In this document: piece after piece, positions 27,011 through 35,765 of the stretch | Numbering within the stretch: the stretch's first letter is position 1 | How the letters are laid out: each line of letters opens with the position of its first letter | Source: Massilia sp. WG5 | GTDB taxonomy: Bacteria; Pseudomonadota; Gammaproteobacteria; Burkholderiales; Burkholderiaceae_D | Length of the DNA: 64,000 nt | Assembly (NCBI RefSeq): GCF_001412595.2 | Contig: NZ_CP012641.2 | Span: forward strand, 1 to 64,000 | Reading direction: 5' to 3' | Translations under genes and position numbers: made by a program | Notes under the pieces: generated by a model | What the model saw: only the letters and a program-made list of their open reading frames with translations | The model's database searches: none | What the model was told of the DNA's origin: nothing

Positions 27011-27187
27011 CTGAAGCTGTACAACCACCACATTCCGCAGCGTGCACTCGACGCAAAGACGCCCATCTTGGCGCTCAAGGAATGGCAGCAAAAACGGCCA
27101 GAATTATTCGTTAAACGCGTTTACGATCAAACGGGACTCGACAACTACGTTCGCGGCCGTAAAAGCGATGGCCCAGGAAGTGAATAA
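27011..27187 (+). pseudogene. IS481-family transposase, C-terminal fragment
   Basis: The frame reads LKLYNHHIPQRALDAKTP and ends near VKRVYDQTGLDN, matching with a few changes the end of the IS481-family transposase at 53723-54681 (LKLYNHHIPQRAIGIKTP ... VKRVYDHARLDT). Similarity stops near 27150. The remaining 12 codons to the TAA at 27185 are read-through into other sequence. The 5' part was lost at the IS6 junction (27008/27009), so the IS6 unit joined within an older IS481 copy. Confidence 0.75.
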
Positions 27188-27289
27188 AATTGCTGTGCAA
27201 GGTGTCTCGGCAGCCGATCTGGCCACGACGAAGCGGGTTTTACTCAGCATTATCGCCAATCTGGCGGAAGGCGAGAGAGCGCGAGAGTG
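27150..27289 (+). pseudogene. MarR-family regulator, C-terminal fragment, cut by IS66
   Basis: Downstream of the IS481 debris a frame reads KAMAQEVNKIAVQGVSAADLATTKRVLLSIIANLAEG, the kind of two-helix C-terminal dimerisation tail seen in MarR-family regulators. IS66 inserted at its last codons. Joining bases 27289 and 29756 restores ...EGERARE followed by TGA, the probable original stop. It lies upstream of the ophA2'-'ophB relic, so it may be what is left of that locus's regulator. The family call rests on a short stretch. Confidence 0.4.
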
Positions 27290-27372
27290 GTAAGCGTCGC
27301 CCCACCACCGTCTTGAGAAGCATACCGATTTGATCGATGATGACTTCACCTCGCTGGGAAGCGACGTGTTGT

Positions 27373-28917
27373 TCAAGCAGGGCTGATCTGCTGAGGGCAA
27401 TTCCAGGGCAGTAGTTCGTCAACACGGTTGACGGGATGGTCGGCGATCTGCGTCAGCACATGACGCAACCAGGCTTCGGGGTCGACTCCGTTCAGCTTGG
27501 CCGTGCCGATCAGTGAGTAGATGGCGGCAGCACGTTCGCCGCCGCTGTCGGCGCCAGCGAACAGGTAGTTTCGTCGGCCGATAGCCACGCCACGCAGCGC
27601 GCGTTCGGCAGCCGAGTTGTCGATTTCGATGGCGCCGTTGTCGCAATAACGCAGCAGTGCTGGCCACAGGTTCAGGGCGTACAGGATGGCTGCCGACGTA
27701 TCGGATTTGCGCGAGAGTTTTTCAAGCGAGGCGCGCAGCCATTGTTCCAGGTCGTCAAGTAACGGGCGCGCGCGCGTTTGTCGCACCGACCGGCGCTCGT
27801 CGGGTGGTTTGCCGCGGATCTCGGCCTCGATCAGATACAGTTCGGCGATCCGGCGCAACGCCTCTGTCGTCAGCGGCGATGGGCGCGCCACGTGCAGATC
27901 GTGGAACTTGCGGCGCGCGTGCGCCCAGCATGCCGCTTCGTCGATTCCGCCGCTTTCGTACAAGGCGTTGAAGCCGGCGTAAGCGTCGGCCTGCAGTACG
28001 CCCTCGAAGGCGGCCAAGTGCGTCTGCGGATGGATGCCTTTGCGGTCTGGTGAGTAAGCGAACCAGACCGCCGGTGGCGTCAGGTCACCGGCTGGCCGGT
28101 TGTCCCGCACATAAGTCCATAGCCGCCCGGTCTTGGTTTTTCCGTTGCCCGGCGCGAGCACCGGCACCGGCGTATCGTCAGCGTGCAGTTTCTGCGTCGC
28201 CAGCACATGCTTGCGGATCGCGTTGACCAGTGGACGCAGCAGTGCGCTGGCGGCACCGACCCAGCTCGCCAGAAGTGCGCGGTCCAGATCGACGCCTTCG
28301 CGTGCATAGATCACGGATTGGCGATACAGCGGCAGGTGGTCGGCGAATTTGGCCACCAGCACATGTGCCAGCAAACCAGGTCCCGCGATGCCGCGCTCGA
28401 TCGGACGGCTCGGCGCTGGGGCCTGGACGATGGCATCGCAGCAGCTGCAGGCCAACTTCGGGCGCACATGGCGGATCACGCGGAAACTCGCCGGCACGAA
28501 TTCGAGCTGCTCGGCCACGTCCTCGCCAAGCTGGTTGAGGTTACCGCCACAGGCAGGGCAATCTGTCGTCGCCGGCAGATACACTTTTTCGTCGCGCGGC
28601 AGATGTTCAGGCAGCGGCTTGCGCGGCGCACGCTGGCGCGGTGCGCGATCGGCGGCCGGCATTTCCCGTTCCGCCTCTGCATCGTCTGCCTGCAAGTCCT
28701 CAAGCTGCAATTCCAGTTGTTCGATCTGATGATCGAGCTTCTCCGACTTGCGTCCGAACTGCATGCGCCGCAGCTTGGCGATCCACAATTTCAGATGCTC
28801 GATTTCGGCGGCGCGCGTGTTCAGCTGTGCTTGCAGGCCGATAATCTGTTCGTCGCGTGCCAACAGCAACGCCTTCAGGGCATCGATGTCGTTGGGGAGT
28901 TCAGCGGCGGTCAGCAT
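27373..28917 (-). CDS. tnpC: IS66 transposase TnpC
   Basis: A 514-residue IS66 DDE transposase. The N-terminal leucine-rich coiled coil (residues 1-75, [16 protein letters not shown]...) precedes a zinc-binding region ([10 protein letters not shown] and ACSCCDAIV). The catalytic domain has DDTPVPV, then [10 protein letters not shown] and the distal Glu in [12 protein letters not shown]. The C terminus ends with the conserved [27 protein letters not shown] block. Length is normal. Confidence 0.93.
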   Translation of the reverse strand: MLTAAELPNDIDALKALLLARDEQIIGLQAQLNTRAAEIEHLKLWIAKLRRMQFGRKSEKLDHQIEQLELQLEDLQADDAEAEREMPAADRAPRQRAPRKPLPEHLPRDEKVYLPATTDCPACGGNLNQLGEDVAEQLEFVPASFRVIRHVRPKLACSCCDAIVQAPAPSRPIERGIAGPGLLAHVLVAKFADHLPLYRQSVIYAREGVDLDRALLASWVGAASALLRPLVNAIRKHVLATQKLHADDTPVPVLAPGNGKTKTGRLWTYVRDNRPAGDLTPPAVWFAYSPDRKGIHPQTHLAAFEGVLQADAYAGFNALYESGGIDEAACWAHARRKFHDLHVARPSPLTTEALRRIAELYLIEAEIRGKPPDERRSVRQTRARPLLDDLEQWLRASLEKLSRKSDTSAAILYALNLWPALLRYCDNGAIEIDNSAAERALRGVAIGRRNYLFAGADSGGERAAAIYSLIGTAKLNGVDPEAWLRHVLTQIADHPVNRVDELLPWNCPQQISPA

Positions 28918-28946
28918 GGACTGAGTTTACGCGAGGGTGCGCACGT

Positions 28947-29294
28947 TTACAAGGCTGACGTCGGCCGCCAGGTGCGTTCCGGCCGGCGCCAATCGATCCC
29001 TTCGAGCAGCATCGACAACTGGGCCTGGCTCAGAGAGACACTGCCACTGTTCGCCTGCGGCCAGACGAAGCGGCCTCGCTCGAGTCGCTTCGCCAGCAAA
29101 CACAGGCCATCGCCGGACCACCATAACACCTTGAGCATGTCGCCACGTCGACCGCGAAACACGAATACATGGCCGCAGTATGGATCTTCGGATAACGCCG
29201 TTTCGACTTTGGCTGCCAGCCCATTCATCCCGGCACGCATGTCGGTAATGCCGGCGGCAAGCCAGATTTTGGTACCGGCGGGCAGGCCGATCAT
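28947..29294 (-). CDS. tnpB: IS66 accessory protein TnpB
   Basis: A 115-residue protein of the IS66 Orf2 family, needed with TnpA for efficient IS66 transposition. It has the family blocks IWLAAGITDMRAGMNGLA, FVFRGRRGDMLKVLWW and GLCLLAKRLERGRFVWP. Its start overlaps the end of tnpA by 4 bp. Confidence 0.92.
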   Translation of the reverse strand: MIGLPAGTKIWLAAGITDMRAGMNGLAAKVETALSEDPYCGHVFVFRGRRGDMLKVLWWSGDGLCLLAKRLERGRFVWPQANSGSVSLSQAQLSMLLEGIDWRRPERTWRPTSAL

Positions 29295-29665
29295 GTGCGT
29301 AGACTCTGGAGGACCAGCTGAAGCAGCGCGACATCGGTCCCGGCGCTGACGCGGACAACGGCGTCAGCGATGACGATCTCGATAGGGCGTGCCGGCGCCG
29401 TGGCACTCGGAAGTACGGGAAGTAGCGGCGTGCGCTGCACCACCACGGGCACCAAATGCGTCGACTGGGGGCCTGCTTCGGCCATCAGGCCAGCGCGCAG
29501 GTCGCGGCGCCACTTGAACAACATGTTCACGTTGAGCCCATGTTGCTGCGCCAGCTTCGATACCGATACACCGGGCTCGCACGCCGACGTCGCCAGCCGG
29601 CGCTTGAAGTCGACAGGATAATTTGGGCGTCCTTTACGGTTGCCTGACTCGCCAACAGTGTCCAT
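29291..29665 (-). CDS. tnpA: IS66 accessory protein TnpA
   Basis: A small helix-turn-helix protein (124 residues from the ATG at 29665, which has GGGAG upstream). It begins with the IS66 Orf1/IS3 OrfA-like YPVDFKRRLATSACEPGVSVSKLAQQHGLNVNMLFKWRR DNA-binding region. It is the first gene of the IS66 operon. A TTG at 29680 would add five residues. Confidence 0.9.
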   Translation of the reverse strand: MDTVGESGNRKGRPNYPVDFKRRLATSACEPGVSVSKLAQQHGLNVNMLFKWRRDLRAGLMAEAGPQSTHLVPVVVQRTPLLPVLPSATAPARPIEIVIADAVVRVSAGTDVALLQLVLQSLRT

Positions 29666-29755
29666 AGTAGCTCCCGTCAAAAAATAACGGGAACTACTTT
29701 CGCAGAGTGGATCAGCTACGTACAGACGGTGCTGGGAGGGCGCTTACCGAGAGTG

Positions 29756-30322
29756 AGACGCCATCAGCGTGGCGGAAGCTCAATCCGCCATGCGCGAAAC
29801 TCCATAACGCCAAGACCCGAATGTATGAACGGCACCACGCCGTTCAAGACCCGCAGTTAGACCGCTCCGGCCGGTAACCCGGTCTATTCGCAATCCCCAA
29901 TTCCCTCATCCGCGCGGCCCGCAGGTACGCGCTCCCAACGCCCGTGCGCCTGCGCACCCTTCATACAGCATCCAGAGGCGGGGTGCGTCGTTACTGCCCT
30001 TTGGAAATGCCGCTCGCTGCTATGGCGTAGTTGACGCTGGAGTCTGGACTGCACTCAGAAATCGTAAAAAACGCTAGACAACTACGCGAAAAGTAGATAA
30101 TACTTAGCCTTCTAAGGTAATCGTTAATTTTTGTGTTCTTGCCGATCGATTTGCACTTAGCGATCGCATTGTCATCTATACCCCAAGCCAAGCCAAGCCA
30201 AGCCGGGTCGACTCGATATATCAATATCGACCTGCCGCAACCCGCGTACTTGCGGCAGCGCAGAATTGCACGCCATCGAGTCCTACGTGCTCGAAGTGTT
30301 CGAACGTTAGAAGGAATGAATC
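29756..30322. other. Intergenic remnant upstream of the ophA2 relic
   Basis: About 570 bp with no credible gene. It contains inverted GC-rich stretches around 29830-29890, a fourfold AAGCC tandem repeat (30185-30204) and, at 30075-30117, a promoter-operator block like that of the intact ophA2. A ribosome site (AGAAGGAATG) precedes the relic start at 30323. Confidence 0.5.
30075..30117 (+). promoter_or_regulatory. Promoter/operator of the ophA2 relic (CTTAG-N4-CTAAG)
   Basis: TAGACA (30075-30080) and an AT-rich -10 region (TAATAC at 30098-30103 gives a 17-bp spacer) stand before the palindrome CTTAG-CCTT-CTAAG (30103-30116). Hexamer, spacing and palindrome correspond to the intact ophA2 promoter at 6992-7038, although the surrounding sequence has diverged. 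The element is therefore conserved where its surroundings are not. Confidence 0.55.
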
Positions 30323-30737
30323 ATGCTGACCAAAGAAGAAAATGAGCTGTTATGCCAAGAGCGATGCACCGATGGGCCAACTAATGCGACGGGCTCCGGG
30401 CCCAGCGCATCACCGGCACTTTGGTCCGATTATGGTCTTCTGCGAACGGGCGGATGTGAGGCCACTCCCTAGCGGTGTGATGGTCTATGGAGATGAAAGC
30501 TGCATAGACGTTCCCTTGGCAGCACCTGAAGTACCGCGCTTCGAAGTAATTGACGAACTGTATGAGGCAGTAGCGCGTGGGATTGCGCCGCTCCACGATG
30601 GTGTGTGGGCAAAGACCACGCTCGAAATTTGCGTGGCGATGCTGGAATCCGGGTCCAACGATTGCGACGTACCGCTAGTTCATCAACCGGCATTTCGCCA
30701 CGGTAGTGCGTCACCTCCGGGATCCGGGCATGAGTAG
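30323..30737 (+). pseudogene. ophA2'-'ophB deletion-fusion relic
   Basis: The first about 25 codons match the start of phthalate dioxygenase (MLTKEENELLCQ, then after a small frame-breaking deletion SDAPMGQLMRR). The frame then jumps into the last about 100 codons of ophB (HFGPIMVFCERADVRPLPSGVMVYGDE ... [22 protein letters not shown]). In the intact operon these segments lie about 6 kb apart, so one internal deletion removed most of ophA2, ophC, the permease, nadC, ophA1 and the front of ophB. The residues differ at many places from the cargo copy, so this is a separate, older phthalate locus and not debris of the IS6 unit. The product would be non-functional. Confidence 0.85.
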
Positions 30738-30951
30738 TCCGGCGGCGACGGGACGCAGCTGCTGGATTGCGACCAGGCCGCGCCTTCGGCAATGGCTCCT
30801 GCTTTTCGTCGTGCGCTCGCTTGGTAACTTTTGACGTTGACGTTAATGTACTTCTTGCGCTCCTAGCACTGCTCCCTTCTGCTTTGGTGCCCTTGCCGCA
30901 TGTACCGCTGCGCCGAGGAGCCCCGACTACAAATTCACGGAGACATTTCAA

Positions 30952-31398
30952 ATGCCGACAGTTGCCGCTTTTACATGGAATGACAAGTTTAAGCTCGGTT
31001 ATGACCCGATGGACGAAACGCATCAGGAATTCGTTGAAATCGTGAATGCAATGCTGTCTGCTCCCAATGCGGATCTGCTTGCGCACCTCGATGCTTTCCT
31101 GGTGCACGGCGAGGAGCATTTTGCGCAGGAACTCGCATGGATGACTGAAACCGACTTTCCCAGTACCGCGTGTCACGCCGATGAGCATGACGCGGTCATG
31201 AAGTCGGTGCGCGAGGTACGCGACCTGCTTGAAGCCGGCGGAGATCCGGCTACGGCCAGGAAGCTTGCAGCAGAACTAGAGCGGTGGTTTCCCCGACATA
31301 CCGATTACCTTGATTCCGCACTGGCCCAATGGTTGGTAAAGAAACAGACCGGTGGGGTTCCGGTGGTGTTGCGGCGCAATATGAGGTTTGAGCCGTGA
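30952..31398 (+). CDS. Bacteriohemerythrin
   Basis: A 148-residue single-domain hemerythrin, a four-helix bundle that binds O2 at a di-iron centre. Candidate ligands are H24 (ETHQEF), H52 or H56 and E60 (HGEEHFAQE), H75 and H79 (CHADEHD), H116 and D121 (FPRHTDYLD). The start is preceded by GGAGACATTT. Such proteins store, carry or sense oxygen in the cytoplasm. Placed just upstream of an oxygenase-rich cluster, it may supply O2 to the ring-hydroxylating and ring-cleaving enzymes, but this is inference. A hairpin terminator follows, so it is probably its own transcription unit. Confidence 0.88.
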   Translation: MPTVAAFTWNDKFKLGYDPMDETHQEFVEIVNAMLSAPNADLLAHLDAFLVHGEEHFAQELAWMTETDFPSTACHADEHDAVMKSVREVRDLLEAGGDPATARKLAAELERWFPRHTDYLDSALAQWLVKKQTGGVPVVLRRNMRFEP

Positions 31399-31442
31399 GG
31401 TCAGTGTCGCACTACGGGTAAAACATCGTATTTTGTCAGCAG

Positions 31443-31468
31443 CGCGGCCGAGGGCCGCGTTCGTTTTT
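31443..31468 (+). terminator. Rho-independent terminator after the bacteriohemerythrin gene
   Basis: A 7-bp perfect GC stem (CGCGGCC / GGCCGCG) with a GAG loop is followed by TTCGTTTTT, 45 bp downstream of the stop codon. Confidence 0.75.
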
Positions 31469-31830
31469 CTACGCTCCTTACGCGCCGCCCTGGTCGCGCC
31501 GTTGATTTCACATCTGCCGCTTACCCGCGACAAGACATGCGATCCTCGTGCGGTCATCAATAGACTGGGGGGGCAACCTGTCGACGAGTTATTGCACGAT
31601 CGTGCGCCACCGTGAGTCTGCAACCTCAACGCAAGTCCCATACCGCCGGTGCAAGCACATTGCAGTGGCAAGCTTCCGCTACATCCCTCCGAGCTGAAAA
31701 GGCCATCTCGTCACTGATACGGTACGGCATCCGCACGTTCGGATTAAGTTTCGCCCAGCCCGGCCATATTAAAAAACAGCCTAGATAGTTCATTTTTAGT
31801 CGTGGTTGGATCTTTCAGTACGAAATGTTC
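31469..31830. other. Intergenic region upstream of the phn promoter
   Basis: No credible gene is seen. The sequence becomes visibly AT-rich after about 31760, marking the leader and promoter zone of the phn operon. The small open frames here lack ribosome sites and family resemblance. Confidence 0.5.
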
Positions 31831-31864
31831 TTGCGTTCCAAATTCAACTTAATTAGAATCCTAA
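31831..31864 (+). promoter_or_regulatory. phnAb promoter with TTAG-N4-CTAA operator
   Basis: Candidate -35 TTGCGT (31831-31836), 17-bp spacer, -10 TAGAAT (31854-31859). The palindrome TTAG-AATC-CTAA (31853-31864) overlaps the -10 box. Its 4-bp arms and 4-bp spacer match the 5-bp-arm palindrome at the ophA2 promoters. The first gene starts about 100 bp downstream. Confidence 0.55.
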
Positions 31865-31961
31865 CTATTCGATGCTAACAACAAATCAAAATGCGCACTG
31901 ACAGACTCTGGTCTGTGCCATGCGCCGCTCCAGAGGCGCTCAATAAGAGGGGACAACTCAA

Positions 31962-32303
31962 ATGACTCAGAGCAACGCCGTCGCCGGTGAGATGCAGACA
32001 TTGGTACCGCTTTGCCCAGCAGATTCGTTGGCGCCGGGGCAGATGAGGGCGTGCCACGTTGCCAACGTGACGCCGCTGGCGATATTCAACCTTGATGGCG
32101 AATTCCTGGTGACCAGCAATATTTGTACGCACGAGGTCGCGCTACTGACCGACGGCTACTTCGAGGGTGACATCGTCGAGTGCGCGATGCATGGCGGCAG
32201 CTTCGATGTGCGTACTGGTGAGGCGAAACGCTTGCCATGTAGAGAGCGGCTGGAGACTTTTGCCGTGGTCGTGAAAGATGGCCAGGTGTTTGTAAAAATC
32301 TGA
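31962..32303 (+). CDS. phnAb: Rieske ferredoxin of the aromatic ring dioxygenase
   Basis: A 113-residue Rieske-type [2Fe-2S] ferredoxin with cluster ligands C55, H57, C74 and H77 (CTH and CAMH motifs). It shuttles electrons from the reductase to the terminal oxygenase (34377-36284). Length and motif fit the naphthalene/phenanthrene dioxygenase ferredoxins (NahAb, NagAb, PhnAb). First gene of the cluster, and its stop overlaps the reductase ATG by one base. It may also serve the NagG/NagH-like oxygenase of the cargo. Confidence 0.88.
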   Translation: MTQSNAVAGEMQTLVPLCPADSLAPGQMRACHVANVTPLAIFNLDGEFLVTSNICTHEVALLTDGYFEGDIVECAMHGGSFDVRTGEAKRLPCRERLETFAVVVKDGQVFVKI

Positions 32304-33355
32304 TGCGATCCCAGTCAACGACGCGGACGAGTCCGCAGAATTTTCAGGTCCGAATTGGCCTTGGTGACACGCCTGCCTTTCAGTGCGGCAGCGATGAAAC
32401 GCTGCTCGCTGCGGCGCTGAGGGCTGGACTGGGATTTCCCTACGAATGCCAATCCGGATCGTGCAGCAGTTGCCGCTTTCAGTTGCTTGAGGGGGAGGTC
32501 AGGGATGTGTGGTCGACGGCGCCCGGTTTGACTGCCGAAGAGCGCGACCAGGGCATTCGCCTGGGCTGCCAGAGCACGCCAGGCAGCGACTGCCGCATCA
32601 AGCTGCGCTTGAAGCTGGATTATGTCCCACCGGTGATGCCGACGCGTCAGCAAGCGCAGCTGGTCGATGTGGTGCCGCTCACCGAGGACATGGCTGAGTT
32701 CCGGTTTCGCACGGAGGCGCCTGCCGAGTTCCTGCCGGGACAGTTTGCGCTGCTTCGCTTGCAGGGCGTAGTTGGCACCAGGGCGTATTCGATGAGCAAC
32801 CTGTCAAATGACGGGGGCAAATGGCATTTCATTGTCAAGCGGAAGCACGGCGGTCGCGGAACCTCGGTTCTGTTCGATGTGCTCAAGCGCGGTGATGATA
32901 TTGAGCTGGAAGGGCCTTACGGGCGGGCCTATCTGCGCACCGATACCGGTCGGGACATCGTTTGCATCGGCGGCGGGTCCGGCCTCTCGCCGATGTTGTC
33001 GATCCTGCGCGGCGCGGTGGGCAATCCTGCAATGGCCGAACGGCGCCTGTTGATGTTCTATGGTGGACGAACACCGCAGGACCATTGCGTGCCAGACATT
33101 TTTGCCGGTGATTCCGAGCTCAAGCGACGTGTTGCCTTATGGAGCGCCATCTCCGATGTGAACGCTGAGACTGCAAAGTGGGAGGGTGAGCGTGGCTTTA
33201 TCCATGAGGTGCTAGAGAAGCAACTTGGTCCGAACCCGGGTCAGTACGACTATTATTTCTGCGGCCCCCCACCGATGACGGATGCGGTCCACAAGCTGTT
33301 GTTACTCAAATGGGGCGTGCCATCGGCACAGCTTCATTTCGATCGCTTTATTTGA
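32303..33355 (+). CDS. phnAa: Ferredoxin reductase component of the ring dioxygenase
   Basis: A 350-residue class III-type oxygenase reductase. The N-terminal plant-type [2Fe-2S] domain carries its ligands in CQSGSCSSC and a later Cys (RLGCQ), followed by an FAD-binding barrel (RAYSMSN) and an NAD-binding domain (GGGSGLSPMLSI, YYFCGPPPM). It takes electrons from NADH and passes them to the PhnAb ferredoxin. The domain order is opposite to that of the phthalate dioxygenase reductase in the cargo, so the two Rieske systems have separate electron chains. Confidence 0.88.
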   Translation: MRSQSTTRTSPQNFQVRIGLGDTPAFQCGSDETLLAAALRAGLGFPYECQSGSCSSCRFQLLEGEVRDVWSTAPGLTAEERDQGIRLGCQSTPGSDCRIKLRLKLDYVPPVMPTRQQAQLVDVVPLTEDMAEFRFRTEAPAEFLPGQFALLRLQGVVGTRAYSMSNLSNDGGKWHFIVKRKHGGRGTSVLFDVLKRGDDIELEGPYGRAYLRTDTGRDIVCIGGGSGLSPMLSILRGAVGNPAMAERRLLMFYGGRTPQDHCVPDIFAGDSELKRRVALWSAISDVNAETAKWEGERGFIHEVLEKQLGPNPGQYDYYFCGPPPMTDAVHKLLLLKWGVPSAQLHFDRFI

Positions 33356-33487
33356 GCCGTATGTTTTCAACCGAAATACATCTTTCTTTTTTAGTCGCGC
33401 ATGCAGTGATAACCCACCGTTTCGGACCGGTCATTCAGATTCAATCCATTAAAACCGCAACTTAATTGCCAACGAAGGAGAACGAAC

Positions 33488-34321
33488 ATGGGCTGGCTAG
33501 ACGGACAAAGCATATTGTTGACAGGTGGTGCCGCAGGTCTCGGGCGAGAGCTCGTCAACAGGCTGGTAACGGAAGGCGCCAATGTCACCGTGTTGGACCG
33601 GAATGCGGCAGGGCTTGACGCCCTCGTCGACACGTTCAAAGGGCGGGTCGCGGGCGTGGTCGGCGACGTGCGCAACCTGGCCGATAACCGCAAGGCCGTC
33701 GACCTGGCGGTGGAGCGCTTCGGTAAGCTCGATACGTTCATCGGCAACGCCGGCATCTGGGACTATTCGGTGCCCCTGGTCGACCTGCCGGACGAGGCCA
33801 TCAGCGAAGCCTTTGACGAGGTCATCGGAATCAACCTGAAGGGCTACCTGATGGGCATTAAAGCGGCGGCTCCAGCGTTAGTGCGCTCGCGCGGGTCCGT
33901 TATCTTGACACTGTCCAACTCGGCTTTTTATGCAGGCGGCGGCGGCGTGCTGTATACCTCGGCCAAGCACGCAGTGGTGGGCCTGATCAAGCAGGCAGCG
34001 CATGAGTTGGCCCCCTATGTACGCGTCAACGGTGTGGCTCCTGGCGGGATTGCTTCCGATTTGCGTGGGCCGAAAGCGCTGGGCATGGAGGAGAAGTCCC
34101 TGAGCTCGATATCCCTGGCCGACTTCGTCAAGGACATTGCTCCGATCGGCAGGCTCTCCGATACCGAGGAGTACACCGGTTCGTATGTCTACCTGGCTTC
34201 TGGCCGCAACTCGGCCCCGGCAACCGGCGTGATCATCAACTGCGATGGTGGCCTGGGCGTGCGCAGCGCCCTTGGTCCTGCCAATGGTGGCAAGGACCTA
34301 TTGGAAAAGTTCGGCGGCTGA
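33488..34321 (+). CDS. phnB: cis-Dihydrodiol dehydrogenase (SDR family)
   Basis: A 277-residue short-chain dehydrogenase with the cofactor motif TGGAAGLGRE near residue 12, the NAG motif (GNAGIWD) and the catalytic YxxxK (YTSAKHAVV). Its length, the IWD after NAG and its place next to the dioxygenase identify it as the NahB/PhnB-type enzyme that oxidises the arene cis-dihydrodiol to the dihydroxy-arene with NAD+. GAAGGAGAAC precedes the ATG. Confidence 0.87.
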   Translation: MGWLDGQSILLTGGAAGLGRELVNRLVTEGANVTVLDRNAAGLDALVDTFKGRVAGVVGDVRNLADNRKAVDLAVERFGKLDTFIGNAGIWDYSVPLVDLPDEAISEAFDEVIGINLKGYLMGIKAAAPALVRSRGSVILTLSNSAFYAGGGGVLYTSAKHAVVGLIKQAAHELAPYVRVNGVAPGGIASDLRGPKALGMEEKSLSSISLADFVKDIAPIGRLSDTEEYTGSYVYLASGRNSAPATGVIINCDGGLGVRSALGPANGGKDLLEKFGG

Positions 34322-34376
34322 GCATACCTTGCCTGCACGCCAGCGTCATGCAGTGGACCTATCAAAGGAGAAACGG

Positions 34377-35735
34377 ATGAGTATTAATCGTACCCAAGTC
34401 GACGTGGAATCGCTCGTCGACGTTAGAAACGGCATCCAAGCCAAGAAGATTTTTTGGGATCAAGAGATCTACGACCTTGAAATCGAACAGATTTTTGGAA
34501 AATGCTGGCAATTCCTCACCCATGACAGCTTGATCCCGAATCCAGGTGACTTCACCACCGGTTTTATGGCAGAAGATGAAGTGTTCGTCATGCGGCAGGA
34601 CGATGGTTCTGTAAAAGCCTTCCTGAATGTGTGCTCTCACCGTGGCGCTCGGCTTGTAGCGGCGGAAGCGGGCAATGCACGCGCGTTCAGTTGCCCCTAC
34701 CACGGCTGGTCTTACAGCATGGATGGCGCCCTGAAGGTAGTGCCAATGGAAAAAGAGTTATACCGTGGAGCGTTGGATAAATCGCAATTCGGCCTGCGTG
34801 AAATCCGCGTCGAGAGCTACCGCGGCCTTTATTACGGCAACCTCGACCCTCAAGCCCCTAGTCTCAGTGACTATTTGGGCGACGTGAAGTTTTATCTGGA
34901 TATTTGGATGGAAGTCAACGGCGGCATCGAGTTGGTTGGCCCGCCGAGCCGTTCCTTACTAAACTGCAACTGGAAGACGCCGGCCGAAAACTTCGTCGGC
35001 GATGCCTATCACGTCGGGTGGACGCACGTTGCCTCGCTGATGGCACTTGGTGGCGAATTGTCGTCAATTGGCGGCATGGAGGCCCCGCCCAACGAGGGCC
35101 TCGGCATGCAGGTGACATCGCGATTCGGGCATGGCTTTGGTGTCCTTTGGGATACCGCCCCGGCTGTCCATGCGATTGGTTCCGACGCGGGCAAGCTCTA
35201 CCGCGAATGGTTCGCCAGCAGGCGTCCCAAGATGGTGGAAAAACTGGGAGCACAAGTCGGTCGCATTTATGGCTCTCACCTCAATGGAACGATTTTCCCG
35301 AACAACTCGTATCTCTTGGGAACCAACTCCTTCAAGTTGTGGGTGCCACGCGGCCCGCATCAAATCGAAGTCTTCACCTGGACGATCGTGGAAAAGGAGA
35401 TGCCCAGCGAACTGAAAAATGCCATTGTCACCGGCATGAATTCGACGTTCGGGACAGCTGGCATGCTTGAGTCCGACGACTCGGACAACATGGAAAGCAT
35501 GACGCAAAACAACCGCGGGCGCGCGACCCGCGAAGGGAAGCTGAACTCACAACTCGGTCTCGGATTCGACAAGTTGGACAGTGTCTTTCCTGGCGTGATC
35601 GGCCAATCGGCCATTGGCGAAACCTCTTACCGGGGGTTTTACCGGGCCTATAAGGAAATCCTGGGGGCGGATAACTGGCAGACGATCCTCGATCTCGATC
35701 CGGACGCGTGGAAACGTGAGCTCACGGGCCAATAA
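34377..35735 (+). CDS. phnAc: Aromatic ring-hydroxylating dioxygenase large (alpha) subunit
   Basis: A 452-residue terminal oxygenase subunit of the naphthalene/phenanthrene type. Rieske ligands are C86, H88, C106 and H109 (CSHRG and CPYHGW). The catalytic iron is held by H212 and H217 (DAYHVGWTH) and an Asp in the ESDDSDN region. It inserts both atoms of O2 to form the cis-dihydrodiol. The ATG at 34377 has AAAGGAG upstream. The longer frame to 34245 overlaps phnB and is rejected. Whether naphthalene or phenanthrene is preferred cannot be decided from sequence, but downstream hydroxy-naphthoate genes favour phenanthrene. Confidence 0.9.
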   Translation: MSINRTQVDVESLVDVRNGIQAKKIFWDQEIYDLEIEQIFGKCWQFLTHDSLIPNPGDFTTGFMAEDEVFVMRQDDGSVKAFLNVCSHRGARLVAAEAGNARAFSCPYHGWSYSMDGALKVVPMEKELYRGALDKSQFGLREIRVESYRGLYYGNLDPQAPSLSDYLGDVKFYLDIWMEVNGGIELVGPPSRSLLNCNWKTPAENFVGDAYHVGWTHVASLMALGGELSSIGGMEAPPNEGLGMQVTSRFGHGFGVLWDTAPAVHAIGSDAGKLYREWFASRRPKMVEKLGAQVGRIYGSHLNGTIFPNNSYLLGTNSFKLWVPRGPHQIEVFTWTIVEKEMPSELKNAIVTGMNSTFGTAGMLESDDSDNMESMTQNNRGRATREGKLNSQLGLGFDKLDSVFPGVIGQSAIGETSYRGFYRAYKEILGADNWQTILDLDPDAWKRELTGQ

Positions 35736-35765
35736 CAGTCAAACCAGCAGTCCAGGAGATGAAAA

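Larger units (their letters stand above)
27290..29747 (-). mobile_element. IS66-family insertion sequence with 8-bp target duplication
   Basis: The 2,458-bp element has the IS66 terminal signature GTAAGCG at both ends (left GTAAGCGTCGCCCCACCACC, right, reversed, GTAAGCGCCCTCCCAGCACC) and three genes tnpA, tnpB and tnpC on the minus strand. The same 8 bp, CGAGAGTG, flank it at 27282-27289 and 29748-29755, the target duplication length expected for IS66. The complete set of genes and the exact duplication indicate a recent, intact insertion. Confidence 0.93.

Noticed and set aside
29820..30204. Possible CRISPR-like or satellite repeats
   Set aside because: Only one short fourfold 5-bp repeat and some inverted GC-rich words are present, with no regular repeat-spacer pattern. 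No CRISPR array was seen anywhere in the window.
30342..30737. A small intact gene downstream of the AAGCC repeat
   Set aside because: Its parts match the start of ophA2 and the end of ophB separately, so it is a deletion fusion, not a gene.
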